In this document: one piece after another, positions 22,250 through 28,930 of the stretch
Layout of the letters: each line of letters starts with the position of its first letter
Numbering within the stretch: position 1 is the stretch's first letter
Assembly (NCBI GenBank): GCA_040758525.1
Contig: JBFLVQ010000037.1
Span: forward strand, 1 to 28,930
Source: JBFLVQ01 sp040758525
GTDB taxonomy: Bacteria > Acidobacteriota > Blastocatellia > Chloracidobacteriales > JADJPF01
Length of the DNA stretch: 28,930 nucleotides
Reading direction: 5' to 3'
Notes under the pieces: generated by a model
Databases searched by the model: none
Told to the model about the DNA's origin: nothing
What the model saw: only the letters and a program-made list of their open reading frames with translations
Made by a program: the position numbers and the translations under genes

Positions 22250-23548
22250 ATGGGCACAATATTGCTGAAGAATGCCACTGCCATCTCTTTCAATCCAATT
22301 TCGGTCGAAGTTTGCGACCTGCGTGTATGCGGGGATCGCATTACTGCACGCGGCCCTCGTCTTACTCCCACCTCGGAAGATGAGGTAATTGATCTTACCG
22401 GCAAGCTACTATTACCTGGATTAGTATGTGCGCATACACATCTCTATTCCAGTTTGGCGCGTGGTATGCCAGCGCCTAAGCAAACACCACACAACTTTCA
22501 TGAGATCCTGAAGTATATATGGTGGCGGCTTGATCGCGCGCTTGATGAAGATACGATCTACTGGAGTGCGATTGCTGGTGGGCTAGAGGCCATTCGTGCT
22601 GGCTCAACTACTATTATCGATCATCATGCTTCACCTGGTTGTATTAGTAATTCGCTTGGTATTATCAAAGAAGCGCTGGGCGTACTAGGGCTACGTTCCG
22701 TCCTCTGTTACGAAGTCACCGATCGTGGCGGTGAGGCAGAACGCAATATGGGATTAATGGAGAACTGGTATGCGCTCGATTCCAGTGGTGGACTCTTTCG
22801 TGCATTGGTGGGGGCACATGCATCTTTCACAATCAGCCCTGAGACAATGCAGTTGATTGCCGATCTAGCAAGAGAATTTGATTGTGGTGTACACATACAT
22901 GTGGCTGAAGATCGGCTTGATCTAGAAGATGCTCGTACACGTTACCAGAAGACTTTAGTAGAACGTCTAGGCGATGGAGGTCTACTACGTCCCGGTTCAA
23001 TATTAGCCCATTGTACTCACCTTGATAGTAAAGCATTACGTCTGGCCAGCGCGACTGGTTGTTGGTTGGTACATAATCCTCGCTCCAATATGAACAACAG
23101 TGTTGGGTACGCACAGGTTAGTGAATTTGGTCCACGTGCTGCGCTTGGCACTGACGGTATTGGTGCAGATATGTTTGAAGAGGCAAAATTCGCTTTCTAC
23201 AAATCTCGTGATGCTCATCAACCCCTCTCTGCTGAATCGATAGTTAATCTATTGTGGGGAGGGCAGCGGTTGGTCAGCGAGCTTTTCAAAGACACCCTAG
23301 ATCAACTTTGGGTAGGCGCTGCTGCCGATCTCGTTGTGCTTGACTACTTCTCCCCTACACCACTGAATTCGCAGAACTTTGCCTGGCATCTTATCTACGG
23401 CCTGTCGAGCGCACAGGTCGATAGTGTGATGGTAGCAGGCAAGTTTTTATTGCGCGAGCATAGTTTTCAAACCGCTGATAGTACACAAGTGGCGGAGAAA
23501 GCCCGCTTGGCAGCAGAACAGCTTTGGAATAAGATGGAAAGCCTTTAA
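22250..23548 (+). CDS. ssnA: SsnA-like amidohydrolase
   Basis: 432 residues of the metal-dependent amidohydrolase superfamily, cyclic-amidine/deaminase branch. Metal and active-site residues are visible: H62-T-H64 (CAHTHLYSSLARG), H217 in HIHVAE, H254/H257 in AHCTHLD and D302 in GTDGIGADM. The HNPRSNMNN segment (275-283) matches the SsnA type. SsnA has no firmly established substrate. In several bacteria its gene sits beside a selenium-dependent molybdenum hydroxylase in a purine-related cluster, and the same pairing occurs here with the gene at 26127-28718. It is first in the operon, 60 bp before the nitrilase. The ribosome binding site is weak, so the start is probable rather than certain. 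A guanine- or hydroxypyrimidine-type hydrolase is an alternative. Confidence 0.83.
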   Translation: MGTILLKNATAISFNPISVEVCDLRVCGDRITARGPRLTPTSEDEVIDLTGKLLLPGLVCAHTHLYSSLARGMPAPKQTPHNFHEILKYIWWRLDRALDEDTIYWSAIAGGLEAIRAGSTTIIDHHASPGCISNSLGIIKEALGVLGLRSVLCYEVTDRGGEAERNMGLMENWYALDSSGGLFRALVGAHASFTISPETMQLIADLAREFDCGVHIHVAEDRLDLEDARTRYQKTLVERLGDGGLLRPGSILAHCTHLDSKALRLASATGCWLVHNPRSNMNNSVGYAQVSEFGPRAALGTDGIGADMFEEAKFAFYKSRDAHQPLSAESIVNLLWGGQRLVSELFKDTLDQLWVGAAADLVVLDYFSPTPLNSQNFAWHLIYGLSSAQVDSVMVAGKFLLREHSFQTADSTQVAEKARLAAEQLWNKMESL

Positions 23549-23608
23549 GCCGCCGTCAGCTCCTGTTGACAGTCGCGCCTAAAATCGACAAAGGAAGAGG
23601 AGTGTCCT

Positions 23609-24484
23609 ATGCCACAAATTGTGAAGTGTGGTTTGATACAAGCTACCAATGTAAAATCAGCAGAAGAGCCGTTAGAAGTAATTAAGCAAGCAATGATTGA
23701 TAAACATGTGCACATGCTTGGCCAGGCTGCCGAACAGGGTGTTCAGATTGTTTGTCTACAAGAACTCTTCTACGGCCCCTATTTCTGTGCTGAACAGCAT
23801 CCACGCTGGTATGGCCTGGTTGAGCGAGTCCCAGAGGGACCCACAACAGAACTGATGATGAATCTTGCTAAGAAACACCGTATGGTGATCGTTGTGCCTG
23901 TCTATGAAGAAGAGATGACCGGTGTCTACTACAACACTGCTGCTGTAATCGATGCCGATGGCAAATATCTGGGCAAGTATCGTAAGACTCATATACCACA
24001 TTGCCTACCCGGTTTTTGGGAGAAGTTCTATTTTACACCTGGTAATCTTGGTTATCCTGTTTTTGAGACTGCTTTTGCCAAAGTAGGTGTCTACATCTGT
24101 TATGATCGTCACTTTCCAGAAGGCGCACGCGCTTTAGGGCTACATGGCGCTGAGATTGTTTTTATCCCTTCAGCTACCACGGCTGGCCATTCTGAATATC
24201 TATGGGAATTAGAGCAGACTGCACATGCAGTAGCTAATGGCTATTTTGTTGGCACAATCAACCGTGTCGGGCATGAAGGACCGTGGAATATTGGTGAATT
24301 CTATGGCAAGAGCTATTTCTGTAATCCGCGCGGTAAGATAATTGCACAAGCAAGCCGTGATCGCGATGAACTGGTAGTAGCGGATCTAGATCTATCAATG
24401 ATTCAAGAGGTACGTACACAATGGCAGTTCTATCGTGACCGCCGACCAGAACTCTATGAAGATATTTCACGTGTGAAAGGGTAA
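23609..24484 (+). CDS. Beta-ureidopropionase-like carbon-nitrogen hydrolase (nitrilase superfamily)
   Basis: 291 residues. The catalytic triad of the superfamily is E52 (LQELFYGPYF), K126 (YRKTHIPH) and C164 (VYICYDRHFPEGAR). The segment FIPSATTAGHSEYLWELE and the following TINRVG resemble beta-ureidopropionases and N-carbamoylputrescine amidases more than true nitrilases. Expected chemistry is hydrolysis of an N-carbamoyl (ureido) group to an amine, CO2 and ammonia. GGAAGAGGAG precedes the start. It ends 4 bp before the D-aminoacylase start, so the two are surely co-transcribed. The neighbouring hydrolases suggest it cleaves the ureido acid formed when a ring is opened. Confidence 0.87.
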   Translation: MPQIVKCGLIQATNVKSAEEPLEVIKQAMIDKHVHMLGQAAEQGVQIVCLQELFYGPYFCAEQHPRWYGLVERVPEGPTTELMMNLAKKHRMVIVVPVYEEEMTGVYYNTAAVIDADGKYLGKYRKTHIPHCLPGFWEKFYFTPGNLGYPVFETAFAKVGVYICYDRHFPEGARALGLHGAEIVFIPSATTAGHSEYLWELEQTAHAVANGYFVGTINRVGHEGPWNIGEFYGKSYFCNPRGKIIAQASRDRDELVVADLDLSMIQEVRTQWQFYRDRRPELYEDISRVKG

Positions 24485-24488
24485 CACA

Positions 24489-26090
24489 ATGGGCAAGGAT
24501 CTAGCGCTCGCACTCAAGGGTGGCACAGTGATTGACGGTTCTCGACAACCACGCTTCCGTGCCGATCTAGGTATACGTGATAATCGTATCGTTGCTATTG
24601 CACGAGACACTGAACTACAGGCAGTAGAAGAGATCGATTGTCGAGGTCTAATCGTTGCGCCCGGCTTTATCGACACACATAGCCATTCCGATCTCAAAGT
24701 ACTCAATGATCCTGCACTACCTATGAAGGTGCGTCAGGGAATTACGCTAGAGATCTTTGGTCAAGACGGTATTTCCGTAGCACCTGTGCACAATAACCAT
24801 AAGCCGCATTTGGAACGCCAACTGGCAGGACTGCTAGGTAGGCTTGGGCGTGAATGGGAATGGCAATCAACAGCCGAATACTTAGCTGCACTTGAACACC
24901 GTCAACCTGGCGTCGATTGTGCCTACCTAATTCCCCATGGTGCGCTAAGACTCTCAGTAATGGGTATGGAGGATAGACACTCTACACCTGCTGAGCGTGA
25001 GCTTATGTGTGCGTTGCTTGAGCAGGGTATGCGTGAGGGCGCATTTGGACTCTCTACTGGGCTTATCTACCCACCATGTTGCTATAGCGATACTGGCGAG
25101 TTGATCGATCTATGTCGCAAGGTAGCAACTCTCAATGGCTGTTTTGTAGTACATATGCGTAGTGAGAGTGACTACTTGGAAGCGGCTGTTGATGAGATGA
25201 TCGAGGTAGCGCGAGCAAGTGGTGTGCATGTACATATATCCCATTTCAAAGCGGCTGGACGAGAGAATTGGGTACAGATGGATAGTGTATTGGCCAAGAT
25301 CGAGGCGGCACACACAGCCGGGTTACGTATCACGGCTGACCAATATCCCTATATTGCCGGCTCAACAATGATGGGGGCAATCTTGCCGCCTTGGGCACAT
25401 GCAGGTGGGACTAATGCAACCCTTGAGAAGTTGGCCGATACTGAGCAACGACGGCGTATGCGTGCTCAAATTACTACTAATGAGCGTGCTGAATGGGACA
25501 ACTTCTGGAAATGGTCAGGACCAGAAGGCATTATTATTTCGGATATTCCTTCTGGCAACAACCAGGATGTGTTAGGCAAGAGTGTTGCAGCCGCAGCTCA
25601 ATTGTATGGTAAAGATCCTGTCGAGTTTGCCTTCGATCTACTGTTGGAAGAGCGTATGGGAGTCTCTATGATCTCATTCAGCCAATCTGAAGAGATAGTC
25701 CAGAAGATATTACGACTTGCTTATGTAAACGCCTGTACAGATGGACTGCTAGGTGCGCGTCCACATCCACGTGCGTTCGGCACTTATCCACGTATTCTAG
25801 GTCGCTATGTGCGTGAACTAAGCATTCTCACGTTAGAGGAGGCGGTATATAAACTCAGTTATTTAGCTGCTCAGACATTTGGGTTGAAAGATTATGGTCT
25901 TATTAAAGAGGGTTATATTGCGAATCTGGTAGTCTTCGATGCAGACCAGGTGATTGATCAAGCGACATTTGAGGACCCTTGCCGTTATCCTATCGGTATT
26001 CCTCATGTGATTGTGCAGGGTGTTCCAGTAATCAAAGATAATGTAGAGCAGAGTAAGTTTCCTGGGAAAGTGGTACGTAAAAGTTTGTGA
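24489..26090 (+). CDS. N-acyl-D-amino-acid deacylase family amidohydrolase (D-aminoacylase type)
   Basis: 533 residues. The beta/alpha-barrel amidohydrolase motifs are clear: GFIDTHSHSD with H64/H66, VHMRSE (H222), ISHFKAAG (H252) and ACTDGLLGARPHPRAFGTYPR, containing the presumed catalytic Asp. In characterised D-aminoacylase a cysteine in G-N-C-G (C96) helps bind metal. Here the equivalent reads G91-Q-D93-G, placing Asp where the Cys would be. The spacing of the other ligands is preserved, so activity is likely but with a different metal site and perhaps a different substrate (N-carbamoyl or N-formyl rather than N-acyl). It is third in the operon; the dehydrogenase follows after 36 bp. Confidence 0.88.
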   Translation: MGKDLALALKGGTVIDGSRQPRFRADLGIRDNRIVAIARDTELQAVEEIDCRGLIVAPGFIDTHSHSDLKVLNDPALPMKVRQGITLEIFGQDGISVAPVHNNHKPHLERQLAGLLGRLGREWEWQSTAEYLAALEHRQPGVDCAYLIPHGALRLSVMGMEDRHSTPAERELMCALLEQGMREGAFGLSTGLIYPPCCYSDTGELIDLCRKVATLNGCFVVHMRSESDYLEAAVDEMIEVARASGVHVHISHFKAAGRENWVQMDSVLAKIEAAHTAGLRITADQYPYIAGSTMMGAILPPWAHAGGTNATLEKLADTEQRRRMRAQITTNERAEWDNFWKWSGPEGIIISDIPSGNNQDVLGKSVAAAAQLYGKDPVEFAFDLLLEERMGVSMISFSQSEEIVQKILRLAYVNACTDGLLGARPHPRAFGTYPRILGRYVRELSILTLEEAVYKLSYLAAQTFGLKDYGLIKEGYIANLVVFDADQVIDQATFEDPCRYPIGIPHVIVQGVPVIKDNVEQSKFPGKVVRKSL

Positions 26091-26126
26091 AGAATATTAT
26101 CAGGACTTTGGCGGAGGATTAGATAG

Positions 26127-28718
26127 ATGAGTGATAAAAAAAGGATCGAATTCAACTTGAATGGTAGTCCAGTTTCGACCGAGATCGATCCTAACACTTC
26201 ACTGCTTGAGCTACTACGTGATCAATTTGGGTTGATATCGCCCAAGAACGGCTGTAGTCCTCAAGGTCAGTGTGGCTGCTGTACAGTAATTGTAGACAAT
26301 CGTGCAACTGTCTCTTGTGTGGTTGATGCCGAACGTATAGCTGGTAAGACAGTGCTTACATTAGAAGGAGTAAGTGAGCGAGAGCGTGATATATTTGCAC
26401 GCTCTTTTGTACTTGGCGGTGGTCTACAGTGTGGTTTTTGTATTCCTGGTATTGTTGCGCGCGCAAAAAATATGCTCGACAAAAATCCTACCCCTTCGCG
26501 TGATGAGATCGTCAAGATGCTCAATCCACATATCTGCCGTTGTACTGGTTATACTAAGATCATTGACTCGATCGAACTAGCAGCCCAAGCATTGCGTGGT
26601 GAAGGATTACCAGAGGAGCAGAATTCAGGTCGTATTGGCACAAACCTGCCTCGTTATGAAGGCTGTGAAGCAGTGCTTGGTGCCCGACCTTATATAGATG
26701 ATATGAATGTGCCTGATATGCTTTATGGTGCACTGCTCTTCTCTCCTCATCCACGTGCTCGTGTACTATCTATCGATCCATCGCGTGCGCTTGATATTGA
26801 TGGTGTTCTTGCTGTGGCAACTGCCAAGGATGTGCCTGGACAACGTTATCAAGGTCTGATCTATCCAGATTGGCCACTCTTTGTTGCAGAAGGAGAGGAA
26901 ACACGTTGTGTTGGTGATGTGATCGCAGCAGTGGCAGCAACCAGTGCAAAACTGGCTCAGCGTGCTGTTGAGTTGATCGAGGTAAAATATCAGGTACTTG
27001 AACCGATCTCTTCGCCAGAGGCTGCGCTTGCTCCTGATGCCCCTAAGATTCATAAGAAGGGGAATCTGCTTTCAAAATCGATCATACAACGTGGTAATGC
27101 CGAAGAGGCAATGCAGAAGGCATCTCATATTGTGCACCATACTTGGACTACCCAGTTTATTGAGCATGCCTTTCTTGAGCCAGAGAGTTGTCTTGCCATT
27201 CCTGAAGAGAAAGGCATACACGTATACAGTCAGGGACAAGGTGTCTTTGATGATCGCCGTCAAATTGCTTCTTTCCTTGATCTGACTGAAGATAAGGTTA
27301 AAGTTACACTGGTTTCTAATGGTGGCGCATTTGGTGGCAAAGAGGATCTAAGTATACAGGGACAGACCGCGCTACTTGCAATGATGACAGAGCGTCCTGT
27401 TAAACTGACGCTTTCACGTGATGAGAGTATACGACTACATCCTAAACGCCATCCTATCAAGATGGAATATTGGGTAGGCTGTGATGAGGAAGGTCGTCTA
27501 ATCGCGGTTAAAGCACATATGATTGGTGACAAAGGCGCTTATGCCTCAGTCGGTTCAAAAGTGCTTGAGCGTGCGGCTGGCCATTCCTGTGGTCCATATC
27601 GCGTTGATAATGTTGCTGTCGAAGCGCTGGCTGTCTATACCAATAATCCTCCTTGTGGAGCGATGCGTGGTTTTGGTGCTAATCAAGCCGCTTTTGCTAT
27701 TGAAGGCGCGCTTGATCTACTTGCCGAAAAAGTTGGTATTGATGGTTGGGAGATACGTTATCGCAATGCCGTTGATGTTGGTGATACATTTGCGACCGGA
27801 CAGGTCTTTGAACATAGTGTAGGACTTAAGAAAACCTTGCTTGCTGTGCGTGATGCTTATAAGAGTACTAAGTATGCTGGTATTGCCTGTGGGATTAAGA
27901 ATGTTGGTATAGGCAATGGTATGCCTGAATATGGTCGTGCTCTTATTGTTGTGGAGAAGGACGGCAGTGTCACCATTAATCAGGGCTTCACAGAGATGGG
28001 GCAAGGCCTCTACACTGTTCTGATTCAGTGTCTATGCGAAGAGACCGGTATAGATCCACGCCGTGTGCGAGCCGTTGTTGATACATCAAAACCGCTCTAC
28101 TGCGGTATGACGACGGCTTCACGCGCTACTTCGCTAGGTGGTAATGCAGTGCGAGCAGCAGCAAAGAAATTAAAAGAGGATCTTGCTAGTCATACTTTAG
28201 AAGAGTTGGCTGGTCGTGAGTATTTTGGTGAGCATGTGATCGATTTCACCACTGCTTTGAATGCGCCTGTTGATAAACCGATCACACATTTCTCTTATGG
28301 TTTTGCTACTCAGGTAGTGATTCTTGATGATGAAGGGCGATTGAAAAAAGTAGTAGCCGCTCATGATGTTGGTCGGGTAATGAATCCACTCTTACTAGAG
28401 GGTCAGATCGAAGGTTCTGTTCATATGGGGCTTGGTTATGCACTCAGTGAAGAGTTACTGGTCGTTGATAGCAAGCTTCCTAAGACAACTATGCGTTCGT
28501 TAGGATTGCTGCGAGCCAAGGATATGCCAGAAGTAGAAATTATCTTTATTGAAGAACACGATCCACAAGGTCCCTACGGCGCCAAAGGCGTTGGTGAGAT
28601 CGGGTTAGTGCCAACTGCTGGTGCAGTAGCAGGAGCACTCTACAAATATGATGGCATACGCCGCTTTTCGCTACCTATGAAGGATGCGCCCGCTGCACGC
28701 GGTATTCCCAAAGCATAA
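26127..28718 (+). CDS. Fused [2Fe-2S]-molybdenum hydroxylase, selenium-dependent xanthine dehydrogenase type
   Basis: 863 residues. Residues 1-155 carry two [2Fe-2S] clusters: C43, C49, C52, C64 and C102, C105, C137, C139 (CGFC, CRCTG). Residues about 175-863 are the molybdopterin-binding part: GGAFGGKED, the GAMRGFGANQAAF segment, MGQGLYT and the catalytic glutamate E824 in GAKGVGEIGL. The two-domain fusion without a FAD domain, the length and the pairing with an ssnA-like gene match selenium-dependent xanthine dehydrogenases (XdhD type), whose selenium is a labile cofactor rather than selenocysteine. Expected reaction is hydroxylation of a purine or other N-heterocycle. No FAD subunit gene is visible in the 200 bases downstream. 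The start has GGAGGAT 8 nt upstream. Confidence 0.88.
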   Translation: MSDKKRIEFNLNGSPVSTEIDPNTSLLELLRDQFGLISPKNGCSPQGQCGCCTVIVDNRATVSCVVDAERIAGKTVLTLEGVSERERDIFARSFVLGGGLQCGFCIPGIVARAKNMLDKNPTPSRDEIVKMLNPHICRCTGYTKIIDSIELAAQALRGEGLPEEQNSGRIGTNLPRYEGCEAVLGARPYIDDMNVPDMLYGALLFSPHPRARVLSIDPSRALDIDGVLAVATAKDVPGQRYQGLIYPDWPLFVAEGEETRCVGDVIAAVAATSAKLAQRAVELIEVKYQVLEPISSPEAALAPDAPKIHKKGNLLSKSIIQRGNAEEAMQKASHIVHHTWTTQFIEHAFLEPESCLAIPEEKGIHVYSQGQGVFDDRRQIASFLDLTEDKVKVTLVSNGGAFGGKEDLSIQGQTALLAMMTERPVKLTLSRDESIRLHPKRHPIKMEYWVGCDEEGRLIAVKAHMIGDKGAYASVGSKVLERAAGHSCGPYRVDNVAVEALAVYTNNPPCGAMRGFGANQAAFAIEGALDLLAEKVGIDGWEIRYRNAVDVGDTFATGQVFEHSVGLKKTLLAVRDAYKSTKYAGIACGIKNVGIGNGMPEYGRALIVVEKDGSVTINQGFTEMGQGLYTVLIQCLCEETGIDPRRVRAVVDTSKPLYCGMTTASRATSLGGNAVRAAAKKLKEDLASHTLEELAGREYFGEHVIDFTTALNAPVDKPITHFSYGFATQVVILDDEGRLKKVVAAHDVGRVMNPLLLEGQIEGSVHMGLGYALSEELLVVDSKLPKTTMRSLGLLRAKDMPEVEIIFIEEHDPQGPYGAKGVGEIGLVPTAGAVAGALYKYDGIRRFSLPMKDAPAARGIPKA

Positions 28719-28769
28719 TTGTTGATTACTAGGCTTCTTGGTAGTATTTCTCGATACTATTTATTAAAT

Positions 28770-28930
28770 ATGGCTAAACCTAGACCGCCCATTATCGATC
28801 GTCTTATACGTATTTTCATGCTAGTGCTGCTGATACTGCTACTACGCCGTATCCCAGGTCGTGTTATTTTTATATTTATTAAGGGCGGCGGCGCCCAGCG
28901 GATAATCGGCAGTCAGGATTATGGCTGGGA
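28770..28930 (+). CDS. Start of a possible membrane protein (cut by window edge)
   Basis: An open frame of 53 codons runs from the ATG to the window end. It begins MAKPRPPIIDRLIR and continues with a hydrophobic run (IFMLVLLILLLRR) and a second one (VIFIFIK), so one or two membrane segments are likely. There is no clear ribosome binding site and the upstream 50 bases are AT-rich. I cannot assign a family. It is on the same strand as the catabolic operon, 51 bp after it. Confidence 0.4.
   Translation, partial: MAKPRPPIIDRLIRIFMLVLLILLLRRIPGRVIFIFIKGGGAQRIIGSQDYGW

Noticed and set aside
26127..28718. Possible selenocysteine codon in the molybdenum hydroxylase
   Set aside because: The frame has no internal TGA. 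This enzyme family uses a labile selenium cofactor, so none is expected.
28735..28760. Hairpin AGTAT-TTCTCG-ATACT after the molybdenum hydroxylase gene
   Set aside because: Five AT-rich pairs without a T-run. Not convincing as the operon terminator.

Overview
The window looks like a chromosomal segment of a diderm (Gram-negative type) bacterium, most likely an acidobacterium or a close relative. This assignment is an inference from three things seen here: an ECF sigma gene beside Ser/Thr kinase genes, one of them carrying a zinc ribbon, a membrane segment and the start of a beta-propeller; an LptF-LptG fusion, which implies lipopolysaccharide export; and several secreted Calx-beta, Ig-like and lipocalin-like proteins. 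Base composition looks moderate, somewhat under 50% GC by eye. I found no tRNA, rRNA, CRISPR array, insertion sequence or prophage gene, so apart from the cut genes at both ends this reads as intact core and accessory chromosome.

Layout. (a) 1-7210 is a signalling block on the minus strand. A hybrid kinase (2264-4012: degenerate receiver, PilZ, Ser/Thr kinase) is followed at 24 bp by an ECF sigma factor (1472-2239) and then by a second, transmembrane Ser/Thr kinase (1-1389, cut by the window edge). A close paralogue of the hybrid kinase lies at 5414-7210, and a plus-strand aminotransferase sits between the two copies. (b) 7426-11926 holds a secreted HExxH protein, a macro-domain protein, a one-piece LptF-LptG permease, an orphan response regulator and an uncharacterised protein. 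(c) 12075-14301 holds quinolinate synthase NadA, a CDGSH iron-sulfur protein and a membrane-anchored 3D-domain protein. The leader of nadA carries two 21-bp near-identical repeats exactly 60 bp apart, around a promoter-like sequence. (d) 14498-20069 holds two secreted beta-rich proteins, a TlpA-like secreted redoxin and class II fumarase. (e) From 20314 most genes are on the plus strand: NrdR, KhpA-like KH protein, a minus-strand zinc-ribbon protein and a stand-alone PilZ protein. (f) 22250-28718 is a four-gene catabolic operon: SsnA-like amidohydrolase, beta-ureidopropionase-like nitrilase, D-aminoacylase-like hydrolase and a fused molybdenum hydroxylase of the selenium-dependent xanthine dehydrogenase type. 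A membrane protein begins at the right edge.

How the parts may work together. The most distinctive system is in (a). Two kinases carry an apparently intact cyclic-di-GMP-binding PilZ domain between a receiver without its phospho-acceptor Asp and a kinase domain, and one of them heads an apparent operon with an ECF sigma factor and another kinase. A second-messenger-to-kinase-to-sigma phosphorylation cascade is a reasonable hypothesis. The operon in (f) has hydroxylase, cyclic-amidohydrolase, ureido-acid hydrolase and N-acyl/carbamoyl hydrolase chemistries that fit breakdown of a purine-like or other N-heterocycle. No separate FAD subunit is visible before the window ends.

No gene-free stretch exceeds 300 bases. 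The longest gaps (about 4013-4193, 7211-7425, 11927-12074, 20070-20313 and 20791-21051) hold at most promoter-like elements.
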